The notes beneath the pieces were generated by a model. The model saw only the letters and a list, made by a program, of their open reading frames with translations, had not been told where the DNA came from and searched no databases. Source: Aquanectria penicillioides (taxonomy: Eukaryota > Ascomycota > Sordariomycetes > Hypocreales > Nectriaceae). From it: DNA of 64,000 bases. Positions within the stretch are counted from its first letter, which is position 1; each line of letters begins with the position of its first letter. Shown in pieces: positions 1-10,946 of the stretch. Both the position numbers and the translations under genes were made by a program. The stretch covers positions 3,348,001 to 3,412,000 of the forward strand of contig PYIU01000002.1 in assembly GCA_003415625.1 (NCBI GenBank), read 5' to 3'.

Positions 1-805
1 AACCGACGGGGCAACGTAGACGACACAGTAGCAGCAGCAAGGTCCAGGCAGATCCATGTCTCCCTGACCAAGTGGTTATCCAGCCTCCCAGGCACTTTGC
101 ATTGGAACCAATGGACAGTAGGTCTAGTGCAACCTTCAGTGCTGCGTATGCAGTAAGCTTTTTTTTTTTTTCTTTTTTTTTCTTCTCTTTTCCTGTCGTA
201 TGTTTAGGTGTTTGCTAACAACGACAAGTATGCTTTTCCACACCGTCATGATCATTCTCCACAGGCCGCCATCCCACCTGTTTGAGAAGCCAGGAATCGC
301 TGAAAGCGAAGACGTAGAGATTTGCTACGAATCGCTACAGGCCATCCTGCGGCTAATGCGAACCTATTCGCGTCATTATAGATTCAGATCCCTATCGCTG
401 GACTTCGTCCAGACGCTGTCGACGGCGGCTGGCACCGTGATGATGAAACGGTTCTTCCAAGGCGCTTCATGGGACGACCCCGATATTTCTCGATCCCTGA
501 CCACGATTCTCGACGCGATGGAGGAGGTTCAGCACACGTGGCCCTGCGTAGGCGAAATCAAAGACTACGTCGTGAGGGCGCGCCATGTTCAGGCGGTAAT
601 GCCACCAGGAGATCCGCTCAACATGCCGGATCTGATGAACGGCCTGGAGCTCAACCACGCCGTGACGGCTGATTTAATGGCCCAATGGGGCGATGAGCTT
701 GGAACGTTGGTGACGGACGAGTTTTTGAGCATGCAACTCCAGGGTACCGAGCAGGGTATTGCGCCTCCGTTTGACTTTAACCAGCCTCCAACCTTGGGCC
801 CTTGA
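1..805 (+). CDS. fungal-specific transcription factor, C-terminal part (truncated by window edge)
   Basis: The open frame runs in from the left edge. Exon 1 (1-152) ends at a GTAAGC donor, a T-rich intron spans 153-228 with a GCTAAC branch site, and exon 2 is 229-805 (TGA). The split codon restores an in-frame join reading LRMHMLFHTVMIILHRPP. Motifs such as SLTKWLSSLPGTLHWNQW and the hydrophobic MLFHTVMIILHRP helix are typical of the regulatory 'fungal_trans' region of Zn2Cys6 regulators. The DNA-binding cluster would lie upstream, outside the window, so the Zn2Cys6 class is inferred. The target pathway cannot be told from this fragment. Confidence 0.72.
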
Positions 806-1708
806 ATATTTCTGTAGATAAGATTTTTTTTTTTTTTTGGCAACGATGCACACACAAAAATGTATGGGACTGTGGAATTAAAAAGAAAGAAAGAAAGAGA
901 AAGGCAAATATCAATAGCAGATTTAATACGTATCTTGTAATTAGGGTTAAAATGAATGCATCAGCTTGAAGAGTTGTTGTAGAAGCGCACTTACAACTTG
1001 ATGTCTTGGGGACGAGAAGCGACGTCGAAACTCAGATGCAGACCCACCAACAGAGACGAGACGAGACACCGGTATTCTGGTACCTGCCAACCTACACGGC
1101 AATAACGAAAAAGACGGAGGTTGTCTCATTTGGGGATAACCAAAGAGTCCCAACTGCCTGCGTCAGCCAATTGGTGGCCCATCGTTACTATCTTGAGTTA
1201 AAGGCGTGCGCGGGAGCAGTGCCTGAGTGGAGGTCTTTACCCCGTTTTGCTTAGGCACATGGCAGCTGCCTGGTACAACTAAAGGCAGTAAGGCGCAACG
1301 TACCTAGGAGTAGCACATGGGGGTTTGGGGGGGACAGAAAACTGGCCGACCGACTCCGGCATGCTTCCCGGGGCCTCGTCCCGAGGCTCAAATCCAAATT
1401 CAACTGCCAACCTCTCTCTCCCTCAGCCGAAGCCACCGAAACTCTCCTCCCGCTTCAGAGCTATCCTCTTCAACATCCACAACCGCCAAGCTTCGTGCGC
1501 GCCGACCGCGACAGGAAAAAAAGCATCGTCGACGCTATCGCTGCCTTTTCCGATTCAATAGCCCCGCATCTTACTGTCCGCTCCCCGAATCTAGAGCCGT
1601 CGGCCTCCGTCATCGCAGGCGCGGTGTCGCCCTCGCTGTGCTAACGGCTTATGTTGAACCTCAACTCATCATATCACACGCGCTCTCTCCCAGCTGGAGT
1701 CCTTTGCC
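806..1708. other. intergenic region, promoter of PEX10
   Basis: No gene seen. It holds the 3' flank of the transcription factor, with a T-run at about 823-838 and GAAA repeats at about 883-900, and the C-rich upstream region and 5' leader of PEX10. No TATA box or conserved site stands out. Confidence 0.6.
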
Positions 1709-2803
1709 ATGGCCACCGCCGCGCCGCCGCCGCCGCCCTCGTCCTCCCCCTACCCGTTCGCTACCGCGCCCGACATCATCCGCTCCCACCAGAAAGACAC
1801 CTACTTCACCGGCCGCATCACCCAAGACCTCAGCGACCTCTTCCGGCGCCTGCGCGGCGCTCGTGCGACCCACGCCCGCGCCCCGGAGCTTCGCACCGCC
1901 GCCACCTTCCTCTACTACGTCCTCACAACCCTCCCCGGCAACCGCACCCTCGGCGAGGAGTACTGCGACCTCGTCCAGGTCGACGCTCGCGATGGCCGCC
2001 TCCCGGCCTTCGACCGCCGCGCCGCCTACGTGGCCGGCTCCATTCTCCTCCCCTACATCATGAGCCGCGTCCTGCCCGGCCTGCGCTCGCGCCTGCGTCG
2101 GCTGCTCGAGCGCCGCATCGAGTCGCTTCGCCAGGAGAACAAGGAGGGCTCGCGCGAGGCCCGCGTCTGGGACTACGTCTGCCGGCACCTGACGCCGTTG
2201 ACCTCGGCAGCGCCCTTCCAGGCCGTCATCCTCGCCATGTTCTACTTCAGCGGCACCTACTACGAGCTGGCCAAGCGCCTGCTGTCCTTCCGCTACGTCT
2301 TCACCCGGACGGTCCCCGACACGCCCGACCGTGCAGGATACGAACTGCTCGGCGTGCTGCTCGTGGTGCAGCTCGCCGTCCAGGGATACATGCACGTCCG
2401 CGATAACCTCGCCGACGCCATTGCCCCACGCGAACGCACCTCCTTCTCGTCCCACGACGTCTCCCTCGACCACGAGGGCTCCTACAACAACAACAACGAC
2501 CTGCTGCTCTCGGGCGGCCACGGTCCCCAGGCCCGCATCGACGTAGCCGCCTCCACGCACACGCCGCCCGCGACCACGCCCCGGTTTCAGCTGAGTGACA
2601 CCAAGGTTATGGGTTTCATCAAGGGAACCCAGCAGAGGAAGTGCACCTTGTGTTTGGAAGAGATGAAGGACCCCGCAGCGACGCAATGCGGCCATGTCTT
2701 TTGTTGGGAGTGCATTGGCGATTGGGTTAGGGAGAAACCAGAGTGCCCCCTGTGCCGACGAGAGGCCATGGCACAGCACATTTTACCACTGCGCGTCATG
2801 TAG
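1709..2803 (+). CDS. PEX10: peroxisome biogenesis RING E3 ubiquitin ligase PEX10
   Basis: This intronless 364-residue protein matches the Pex10 architecture: a Pro-rich start, an N-terminal Pex2/Pex10/Pex12 membrane domain (about residues 20-240; IIRSHQKDTYFTGRI and hydrophobic segments near 110 and 170-225), a variable linker, and a C-terminal C3HC4 RING at about 312-352 (CTLCLEEM, CGHVFCWECI, CPLCRR). In the family, Pex10 forms the peroxisomal membrane ligase with Pex2 and Pex12 that ubiquitinates the import receptor Pex5 for recycling. All eight RING ligands are visible. The start is the first ATG of the frame after a C-rich leader. It converges with the LYAR-type gene downstream. Confidence 0.93.
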   Translation: MATAAPPPPPSSSPYPFATAPDIIRSHQKDTYFTGRITQDLSDLFRRLRGARATHARAPELRTAATFLYYVLTTLPGNRTLGEEYCDLVQVDARDGRLPAFDRRAAYVAGSILLPYIMSRVLPGLRSRLRRLLERRIESLRQENKEGSREARVWDYVCRHLTPLTSAAPFQAVILAMFYFSGTYYELAKRLLSFRYVFTRTVPDTPDRAGYELLGVLLVVQLAVQGYMHVRDNLADAIAPRERTSFSSHDVSLDHEGSYNNNNDLLLSGGHGPQARIDVAASTHTPPATTPRFQLSDTKVMGFIKGTQQRKCTLCLEEMKDPAATQCGHVFCWECIGDWVREKPECPLCRREAMAQHILPLRVM

Positions 2804-3416
2804 GTCAAGCAGCGTGTGTACATCAAATAGATACCAGTACAATACATAATGAGAGAAATCAAATGGAATGAACAATGTTAAAATGGTGGTCTCAAGGAAT
2901 TCGCGCGCTGATATAACCCGCCGACGCAAGACATCTCCCGTGGTATCCATCGTCCTCGTCACACACACGTACATTGAACCTCCGCCCAACACCGAGCCCC
3001 GTTTGCTCCCCTTGTGTTTCCCCAAACATAGTCTCAAGGTGAAAAATAAAATAAAATAAGAAACAGGGAAATCCATCGGGAGATGAAAGAAACAGGAACC
3101 GTCCTTACATCAAGCAAAAAACAATTGCCCCTTTCATACACACCACATCATTACCTGCGCAGGCTTCCCAGGGGACCCAACCTCGCAATCGCCGGCACAA
3201 GCCCCAGGCCGACCGGGGACCCAAAATCTATCCCATCCGTCCTGAACCCAACTTGTACACATAATGAAGACATGTCCCATCAAGGTATCGTGAAATGTTG
3301 CTCCCAAAGCATCGGTCACCTCCAAACTCCTTTGTTCCTTTTAATGATATCCGTTCCGTTGTCGCCATGGGTTGCCCGCTGTTGTTTCTTCCTCCCGGGT
3401 TGTCCTGCATGTTTGT
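2804..3416. other. intergenic region between convergent genes
   Basis: Holds the 3' flanks of PEX10 (+) and the LYAR-type gene (-). AATAAA-like A-rich stretches occur near 3042-3060. Nothing else supported. Confidence 0.55.
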
Positions 3417-5352
3417 TTACACTGAAAACAAGACGATTTCGCCCCGGTTATTCTGGCGCAGTCGAAGTGATCGCCAGAGCTCCTTCTCTTCCATGCCTTT
3501 GGCCATGTCGCTGCCGCTGGCCTCGCGTTCTCTGTGGAAACGCTTCAAAACCTTGTTCATGCTCATGCCCCGCTCACTGTCGGGTCCCTTGTCGACAAAG
3601 CTGAGGAACACGGCGGCGCGGGGCTTGAAGAGAATAACCTGACTCTCGCCAGAATGGTCCTTTCCATCCTTTCCGTCCTTAGAGCGAGGCCGGTACTCGA
3701 TAAGCTGAGGTGTCTTCTTCTTTTCCTTCTCCTTGTGTCCGGTCTTCTTGGACGACGAGGTTTTGGACTTCTTGCTCTTGCCGGTCTTCGTCTTGACCTT
3801 TGTCTTTGCCTTGGATCCTGCAATCATGCCGAAGATGCTGTTGCTGACCTGGCCGTGCTTCGCATGCTTCAAGTGCTTCGAGTGCTTTGTCTTCTTCAAC
3901 GGGCTTGCGGGAGATACCTCGGGGGCATCGCCTCCAGAGTAGTCGGGAGAGGGGGGGAAAATGGGTCGCATCATGCGGTTAAGACCACCAGTGAGGCCTG
4001 TGTGTAGGACAGGGGGGGCATCGGTCATTTCCTGGTCGGTGGGGACGTCAACATGCAATCGCTTGCGCTTCTTATCTTTCTTCTCGCTGCCCTCGCGGCT
4101 CTTGCGTCGCTCATGCTTCGGTGCTGGAGTGACGAATTTGGCAGCGGGTACGGGCTCGGATCCGTATTCAACGAGCGCGTTCTCGTCGTCCATGTAGGCG
4201 ACGGCATCGAGGAAATCATCCTCCTTGGGAGGCTCATATCGTACAAGAGAGGTGCTTTGAACTGCCCCGTCGATTCCTTGGTCTACAAGGTTCATCTTGG
4301 AGGCGTTGGGGGTCTGACCAGAGGCCACCAGGAACTCGAAAACATCGACATGCTCTTCGATGGCTGCCGGGGGAGGGGTAGGGGCCTCTGGCAAGGGTTC
4401 GGAGGGGGACCGGTCACCGTCGGATTGATCTTCGTAATCGGCCCAGCCGTAGTCACGATCCTCGCCACAGTCTTCGACGTAAGCGTTGTGAGCCATGGTG
4501 TCGTCGTAGTTGGAAGACGGGTTGATCTTCTGGTTGTTCTTCTGGTTGAAGTTGTTATTGTTGTTATTGTTGTTATTCTTATTGTTGTTGTAGTTGTAGT
4601 TGTTGTTGTTGTTGTTCTTGTTGCTGGAGTTGTTGAAGTTGTTGTTGAAGTTATTGTTATTGGCGTTATAGTTGAAGTTGTTGTTCTGCTTCTTCGACTT
4701 GTCCTTATACAAGGCACCCTGATACTTTTGATCTTCGGTCATGCAACTCTAGAATGATGTCAGAAAGAGGAGTTGACGAGGCAAGAGAGAGAGGGCGGGC
4801 AAAGCTTGGATTGGTATATAAGAGGGGCACGTACGGTGTGAGATCGATACTGGACGCCAGGGAAGTGTACCATACAATCGATGCAGGTAAAGGTGGCGCC
4901 TTGGCAGCGGTTTCGATGAGGATCGAGCTTCTTCTTGGTGAGGACGTCACCACACGCCTATAAGATGTCAGGTTAGAGGGAGGCGAGGATGTAGTGGGAT
5001 GGGATGCAAGACAATGGAGACTGGTCCGATGCGGCGGGGTGGTGTGCTAGGGATATTTGAAGGAGAGGCAATGGACGGCGGCAGCGCGGAAAGGAGAGTG
5101 GGTGGGCCAGCAGATCGGCACGAACAAGAAGGGTACCCCTTGAAGGAGGCTGTTCGCGACGAGATGGTGTGGTGGGTGATGTCAGGCGTGGACGATGTTG
5201 TTTTGGGGGTGTGGGCTAGGAGGTGGGCTCTCGTAGGAGATATGGGGGAGAGGGAGGGAGGGATGCGGCGGCGCCAGAAACAGCAATAGGAATGGTCGAG
5301 CATGAGATGAGCATGAGACGGAGCGACGTACCTCACAGGAGAAGGAGACCAT
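3417..5352 (-). CDS. LYAR-type C2HC zinc-finger nucleolar protein with poly-Asn tract
   Basis: There are three exons on the minus strand: 5332-5352, 4835-4957 and 3417-4748, giving 491 residues. The N-terminus is a textbook zf-LYAR domain: Cys6, Cys9, His21, Cys25, then Cys32, Cys35, His47, Cys50, with the signature FTCIDCMVHF. All splice sites are GT-AG and phase 0. A poly-Asn tract with scattered Phe, Tyr and Lys covers about residues 70-121. The rest is acidic then strongly basic (Lys/Arg/Ser-rich, about 245-400), with a conserved-looking end around VLKRFHRERE and LWRSLRLRQNNRGEIVLF. LYAR proteins are nucleolar and linked to ribosome biogenesis and cell growth. The role here is inferred from the zinc finger. 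The short first exon carries only MVSFSCE. Confidence 0.9.
4500..4692. repeat. GTT-rich low-complexity tract (AAC/AAT on coding strand)
   Basis: Plus-strand GTT/ATT repeats encode the Asn-rich insert of the LYAR-type protein. The repeat is imperfect, with interspersed codons for Tyr, Phe and Lys, so the tract is coding rather than a pure microsatellite. Confidence 0.8.
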
Positions 5353-6498
5353 GTTGGCGGCAACGACGCTGCAGTGTCGATGATTGGGCGCGGCAGGGAG
5401 AGGCGTGAGTGTGAAGCTGAGTGGCTCGCGGTATTTAACGGAGGAAGCGCAATGCTTTTGGAAGAGAGTTGCAGAAGTGCGGATTTGTGAGTGGACGGCG
5501 CAGGGACCTCAAGTATGGCTTGATACAATCCAGCCAGTGGGTGGTTGTTGGTGGTTGAAAATAAGTCGGGGCGGCTGTGCGAATGCGGGCGCGGGTGCGG
5601 GTGCAGGAGCAGGAAGTTTGTTGTCTCCCAGGAACTGCTGAGTGAGAAATCTCGAATTGTTGTTCCCGTTTCCTGGGGTTTCAAGGCCGACGAGGCACGG
5701 AGGGCGAAGCAAGGAGGGATGGTGGCTTCGATGTTGGAGGATGAAGGAATGCGTCTCAGAATGGGAGTCGACAGGCCGAGCGAGGGGAACCAACACTGGC
5801 GGCGCGGGATGGAGATGGAGGGGCGGCCGAGTGAGATGAGCACCAGAGTCAGGTGGAGGGTATGGCCAGGGTCCGTCAGTAAGCGGCGGGCACGGCTGCG
5901 TTGCGTAGGTTGCTGGTAGCAGGAGGTAGCAAGGTGTAGCAAGGTGGTTGTCTGGGTTGTAGCGTGATGATGGCGGCGCGGGTAGCGTGAGGGCGGAAGG
6001 GGGGCGTGTGACGGGAGGTTTTAATTAAAGCGATGACGCGCGGGGGCGAGCGAGAGAGCTCAAGGGCGAGAGGGGGGGAAACAGATGAAGGAAGAGGACG
6101 ACGCAGGGAAGTGGGCGAGCCAGATGATATGAGGGCTAAATGGATGGGCGTCGACGCCGTCAGTCTGTCAAATCACGACGTTTGTTGTCTTTGTGTGGGC
6201 GAGATGGAGAAAAAAAAAAAAAAAAAAGGTAGTGTCGGGAGTCGTCAGAGAAAGGTGCCCAGCTTTGGGCGTTGTTGTGGATGCCCAGATGAAACTTGCG
6301 GCAAACTAAAGCCTAGCAACAGGTGCAACAGCACCCAAAAAACTCAAAAAGGCCCAGTGAGGTCTTGTGTAATGGCCCAAAAGCACCAAATTCCAAGCAC
6401 CAGCGCCATGGTTGGGCTACTTGGGGCACTGCCAGCCTATCAGGCGCCGCCGCCTCGCTGGTTATGGGCAGCACTGGGCTGCAACGGAACTGCAGCTT

Positions 6499-6514
6499 GG
6501 GGGGGGGGGGGGGG
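6499..6514. repeat. poly(G) run of 16
   Basis: Uninterrupted G homopolymer in non-coding DNA. Its exact length is likely unreliable. Confidence 0.8.
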
Positions 6515-9500
6515 AACGCAACGGGGCGACCACGAATTGTGATGGGCTGCGGTAGGCTGCGGTAGGCTGCGGTCGGCCATGGATGGGCCCCCGTATGAGA
6601 GCCCATCCACCCCCATCCCACCGCTACAACGACGCCACCGCAGCTCGGGAGGGGCCCTGGACAACATACACCCCAGCAACCCAGCAACGGGCGCGACACC
6701 ACCACACACGCTCTCGCCGTCGCTCAATGCAGTCTGTGGGAGGAGGATGGCCATGTCAGGAATTCCCAAAACTCGCCTGAGGCGACGTCACCATTGGTCC
6801 GATGGCCGCTCCGGCAGGGAATGGCCCAATGCCGCTGGGGGGGTCACATGGGGCGGGAAGCTCATGGGCTGATGGGCCATGGGCCATGGATGAGGATGGG
6901 CGAGGGCTGATGGGTGAAGTGTCTCATGTCCGAGGGGTCAGAGGGGGGGGGGGGACATACTACGTAACTGATGTCCCGCCCAGAGTAACAGAGCGAGGGT
7001 GGCTGTAGTAGCGCTGTGCTATGGCAGCAAACAGCCGCTTCGTTTGGTGGTTCTGCACCCATGGGCCGTGGCCCTGTTCCTCATCATGCACCTCCCCCAG
7101 GTCTCTTCCATTCTTTGACTCCTGCCTCCTGGCCCATGGGCTCCAAGCCCTCGTCGAGCTGCTTGTCTGGCGTCAACAACACACGCGTCGTGGTGCATGT
7201 TACGCAGCTGAATGGCTGATTGTTCTCCAAAGGTGCCCAAAGAGCACGCACTGCAGTAGCACCACAGCACCAAGAACCACAATCTCTGGGCCGCTGATCC
7301 ATGATTTGTTCCCGCTCTGAACAAGGCTTTGGGGCTCTACTGCAGAGCTAGCCTCAACAAGCTCTGTCATCATTATCAACAACCCATGTTGTCCTAGTCG
7401 AAGGCGGGGCGATAAAAGGCAAGAATGGAAGAAAAAGAAAAGAAAAAAAAAGGGCTTTTCCGGGGGGCATGCTTGTTGTCAACGATCCGATGGGACCGTG
7501 TGAACATTGGCAGGAAAGCTTGGTCGCTCGATACTGGTCCGTCGTCGGATCCTGTCTGACTGGAGGCTTTGCAAGTAACCGCCGGCGACAAACTTTGACG
7601 TTCGTTGATACCCTCCATCAACACCCAACTGTGTGGCTCTCAGCCAACCACGAGCCTTATCTGGTACACAGACACACCTCGATACTACCACAAATAGTGC
7701 CGGCGCGTTTATCGCGCGCATCAATAGACTTGGATTGGAGATTTCCAACTTCGCCCTTGCATCCATCCTTCCCTACCATACTTGTAGGAACCTCCTAAAA
7801 TTTTCTAATCGACTCGCGTAAGAGAGCGAGAGAGTGAGAGAAAAAAAAATAACCCCATGCATCATCCATCAAGTCCCCATTCTGGACAGCAAACTAACCC
7901 CACTTCCACGTTAACGGACTTTCAACCACGTCTTCTGAACGAGGCTGACCACCCAGGTCACTCGAATGATTTACTTTTTCTTCATCTTGACTGGCACCAT
8001 ACCACCCGATGGATGGCCTCGCCTCTCAGCCGTCGAATGGGCGTCGTTACCAAAGGGTCTCGTGCCCGCCGTCGCAGGGTGACTAGAGACAAACCACTAA
8101 CGCCGGGGCGGTGGGTTCGGATGGCAAGGTGAGGCGGGTTTCAGGGGCCATCCCTGAATCAATGGCTGTCTGGGGCCTTTGAGAGGGGGGGGGGGAACAC
8201 TCTGCTCATGATACGAAGCCGAGGAATGCAATCATAAACCCCTCTGCGCGGGGAGGACGGCGGAACAGCCGGGGGGTGACCAAGACAAGCAGATCAGAAG
8301 CAGACGGGAAGTTGCTGCATGCCATTTGTGACCCCGTCTCTCCAAGTGAGATTCAAAAATCATGCATATCAGACTCTAGATTCCGGTATCCCGTCCCCAC
8401 GAGGGAGCAATCGACCAAGCCGGGACAGCTTTGTGGTACGCAAACCCTTCTGAGACCCCGCCAGCCGCGACGATTGTGAAGGAGGCGCCTGTCTCGTATA
8501 ACAGCCACAATCTCAGTTAGAGTGAATGCGCAAACGACAGCTTGGTCCCAAAAACTGGCCTGCCGCGGCCGTAGCCGTGCTAGCCAGCTCGAATTTGGGG
8601 TAAGCTATTCTCATCCTCATGCAGGTCCCCGAAGTTGTCACCTTTGGGGGTCCGTGTCAGAAGGAGACAGAAGGAAAAATAGAAACAATGCGCAATATCA
8701 GCTCGCCACGTCCGCGTCGATGAATTGGCAAGCTTGCGCCTCGTTGAGGCACGGTGTCACCATCGTCGTCGTCCTCGTCGTCATCATCAAACATATAAGC
8801 TACACCACGCTACCATAGTGTGTAATATATCGTACCCTCTTTTTCAGGGGCAGATGAGATTCTGTACTGTACAGCTGCAGCACGTGGCACCCTGATCACC
8901 GAGAAAAGGGTTGGTAAGCGGCCTCAGATCCCTCGGGAGAGCAACCGGCGAGGGCCATGATGGTTCATGTGAGGTAATAAGTGTATTGCCTATCATCTTG
9001 GTGCTATTTGAGATTTATTGGATGCCCCTCTTAGAGCCGTCTTGGGGCTCGTGGACCCCTGGGTCTTGTGGTCACGTTCATCGTGGAGAAGCCGCCAAGG
9101 CCTTCGTTGCTAGTAGAAGCTTCCCAAAAGGGTAATTGGCGTTTAGTTTCATTTCCACCGACATCATTATCACGCCCGCGCTTGAGCTGAGCCTGAGGCT
9201 CGCCCTCGACTCCGTGACCTACACTGCCAGGGCAGCATTGCGCTAGGTGCAATAATACATAATAATAATAATGCGAAGGGAAAAAAACACGCACAGCACT
9301 AGCTGCAGGGACAGACTTCGCGAGTAAGAGCGTGCGTGTGAGTTGGCAATGCATAAGATCATGTCTTGACCATTTCTTTTCTTTCATATCCAATTTCCCC
9401 CCTTATCTGCTTTTTCAGGGACTCCGCATTCGTGACCGTGACCGTAACCGCTGACTTGGGTCCTACATATCTGTTTTTGCACAGGCCGAGTCGATCCATC

Positions 9501-10093
9501 TCTCGGTGATGACTTTGTCAACAACATACACTGCGTATTCGCGGTACCCCAGCTCTGGTGCATGTCGCCCCCTTGGCTTTCACGCCATTGCCATCGAGCC
9601 GTTTCGCCTTTGGCGCAGCGGGGTTTCATTTGAGAGGAACTCGATGGTGGCTTGTGACTTTGACTAGATCGCCCCAGCAGTATCTTCTCTACGAAATAGG
9701 GTTGCAAGCTACTTCTTATGCACGTCACACATGTACCATCACCTCATCAGTGTGGGTGGAGAGAGGAGAATCAGGCGTGCCCCACCAAACTGGCCCATTT
9801 TCTGGCGTGTGTCCCACTGAGCTTGCTCAGGAACAGCAGTTAGATTTGAGGGTGAGGCTGGGAGCTTCAGTGAGCTCTCCAGTCAGCTTCAACGATGATG
9901 GAGGAGGCTGCAACTTTTGTCTTTGGCTGAAGTGCGGTGTAAGCGAATTGGGTGTTTTGAGCCCCAATAGATTGAAACCTTGGAAACAGCGCGCAACGAT
10001 CCTCAGGCCTCAGGAAGGAAATATCTAGGCAGGAAGGCAACTGCAGAAGCCAGACCGCCATCATGTAATGCCGGCTAAGAAAACTCAACCCGA

Positions 10094-10096
<3 letters not shown>

Positions 10097-10132
<36 letters not shown>
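10097..10132. repeat. (TC)18 microsatellite
   Basis: Perfect TC dinucleotide array followed by further CTC-rich sequence, in the upstream region of the BEM46-type hydrolase. Confidence 0.95.
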
Positions 10133-10136
<4 letters not shown>

Positions 10137-10946
10137 CCTTTTCCCTCGCGTCTTCTCCTCCTCCTCCTCCTCCACCATCACCACTATCACCGCCGCCGCT
10201 GCAAGGGACCATCACTGCTCCCTGCTCACCCTCGGCCCTCTCCACCCTCCCTACCATCGCATCTCACAGGCTGCTCAGCACTGCTCAACGCTCCCCGGCT
10301 GAGCCTCGGCTCTCCCGACCCTCAACCTCTCCACCCTCAACCCTCCGACCCTTCAAACCCGCGCCCCTTCATCCTGCATAATGCTCCCGTAAAAGGGATC
10401 GCTCCCGAAAGAATCAGCAGGGCCCTGACAACGACCAGCCATCCTCGGTGCACTAGAGACCTCTCACTCTCGTTTCTTGCGGTTACGTCCGGAGACTATC
10501 GACTTTGCATCTCCCCGTTGTCCGCCCGCCACGTTCAGACATCCTACTTTTCTCTGTTGGCCGCATTCACTTCCCGGCTTTTCGCTTGTTCCATTCGAGG
10601 AGACCGTTTTTCCACGTCACAACTCCCACTTGCCCGTGACCCCCAAGCTCTCCCCAGAATCCCTTCACTCGCTTGGCCATCAAAGGCGGCCTGTTTTTGT
10701 ACACGCTCATTCAATCCGTCACGGTCCCGTGGGCTTGGTTCATACTACCCGGTTGAATACCACCTTCTGCCGCCGCCACCCGCTGTCGCTTCCCATTGCT
10801 TCTGCTGCTGGGCTGGTTCCAGCCTCTTTCCTTGTGATCCCCATCCCTCTCCCCGTCCTTTCTCCATTTTCCTCTTTGTTGGCCTAGTTGGCCGAGCTTG
10901 GGTCACCGCATTTTCGGCCCTCGCTTCCATACCCCAGCTTTGATAG

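Larger units (their letters stand above)
5353..10946. other. 5.6-kb intergenic region between divergent LYAR-type and BEM46-type genes
   Basis: I find no supportable gene. The DNA is dense in low-complexity sequence: an A-run near 6210-6227, a G16 run at 6499-6514, G-runs near 6943-6954 and 8187-8195, many GGGCC/GGCCC boxes at 6330-7160, and a (TC)18 microsatellite at 10097-10132. The last 800 bases before BEM46 are pyrimidine-rich and look like a long 5' leader or promoter. A long Ser/Pro-rich open frame there (10068-10943) comes from that composition and stops just before the BEM46 start. Confidence 0.5.

Noticed and set aside
1661..2779. 372-codon minus-strand frame
   Set aside because: Antisense to PEX10. 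Its Gly/Val/Ala-rich reading follows from the GC-rich third positions of PEX10.
4968..5942. 324-codon minus-strand frame upstream of the LYAR-type gene
   Set aside because: Overlaps the LYAR first exon and intron in another frame. Ser/Pro/Leu-rich composition typical of a pyrimidine-rich leader.
10068..10943. 291-codon open frame ending just before the BEM46 start
   Set aside because: It lies in CT-rich leader DNA and is Ser/Pro/Leu-rich with no motif. Pyrimidine-rich sequence lacks stop codons on this strand. It stops directly before the real start, so it is at most leader sequence.
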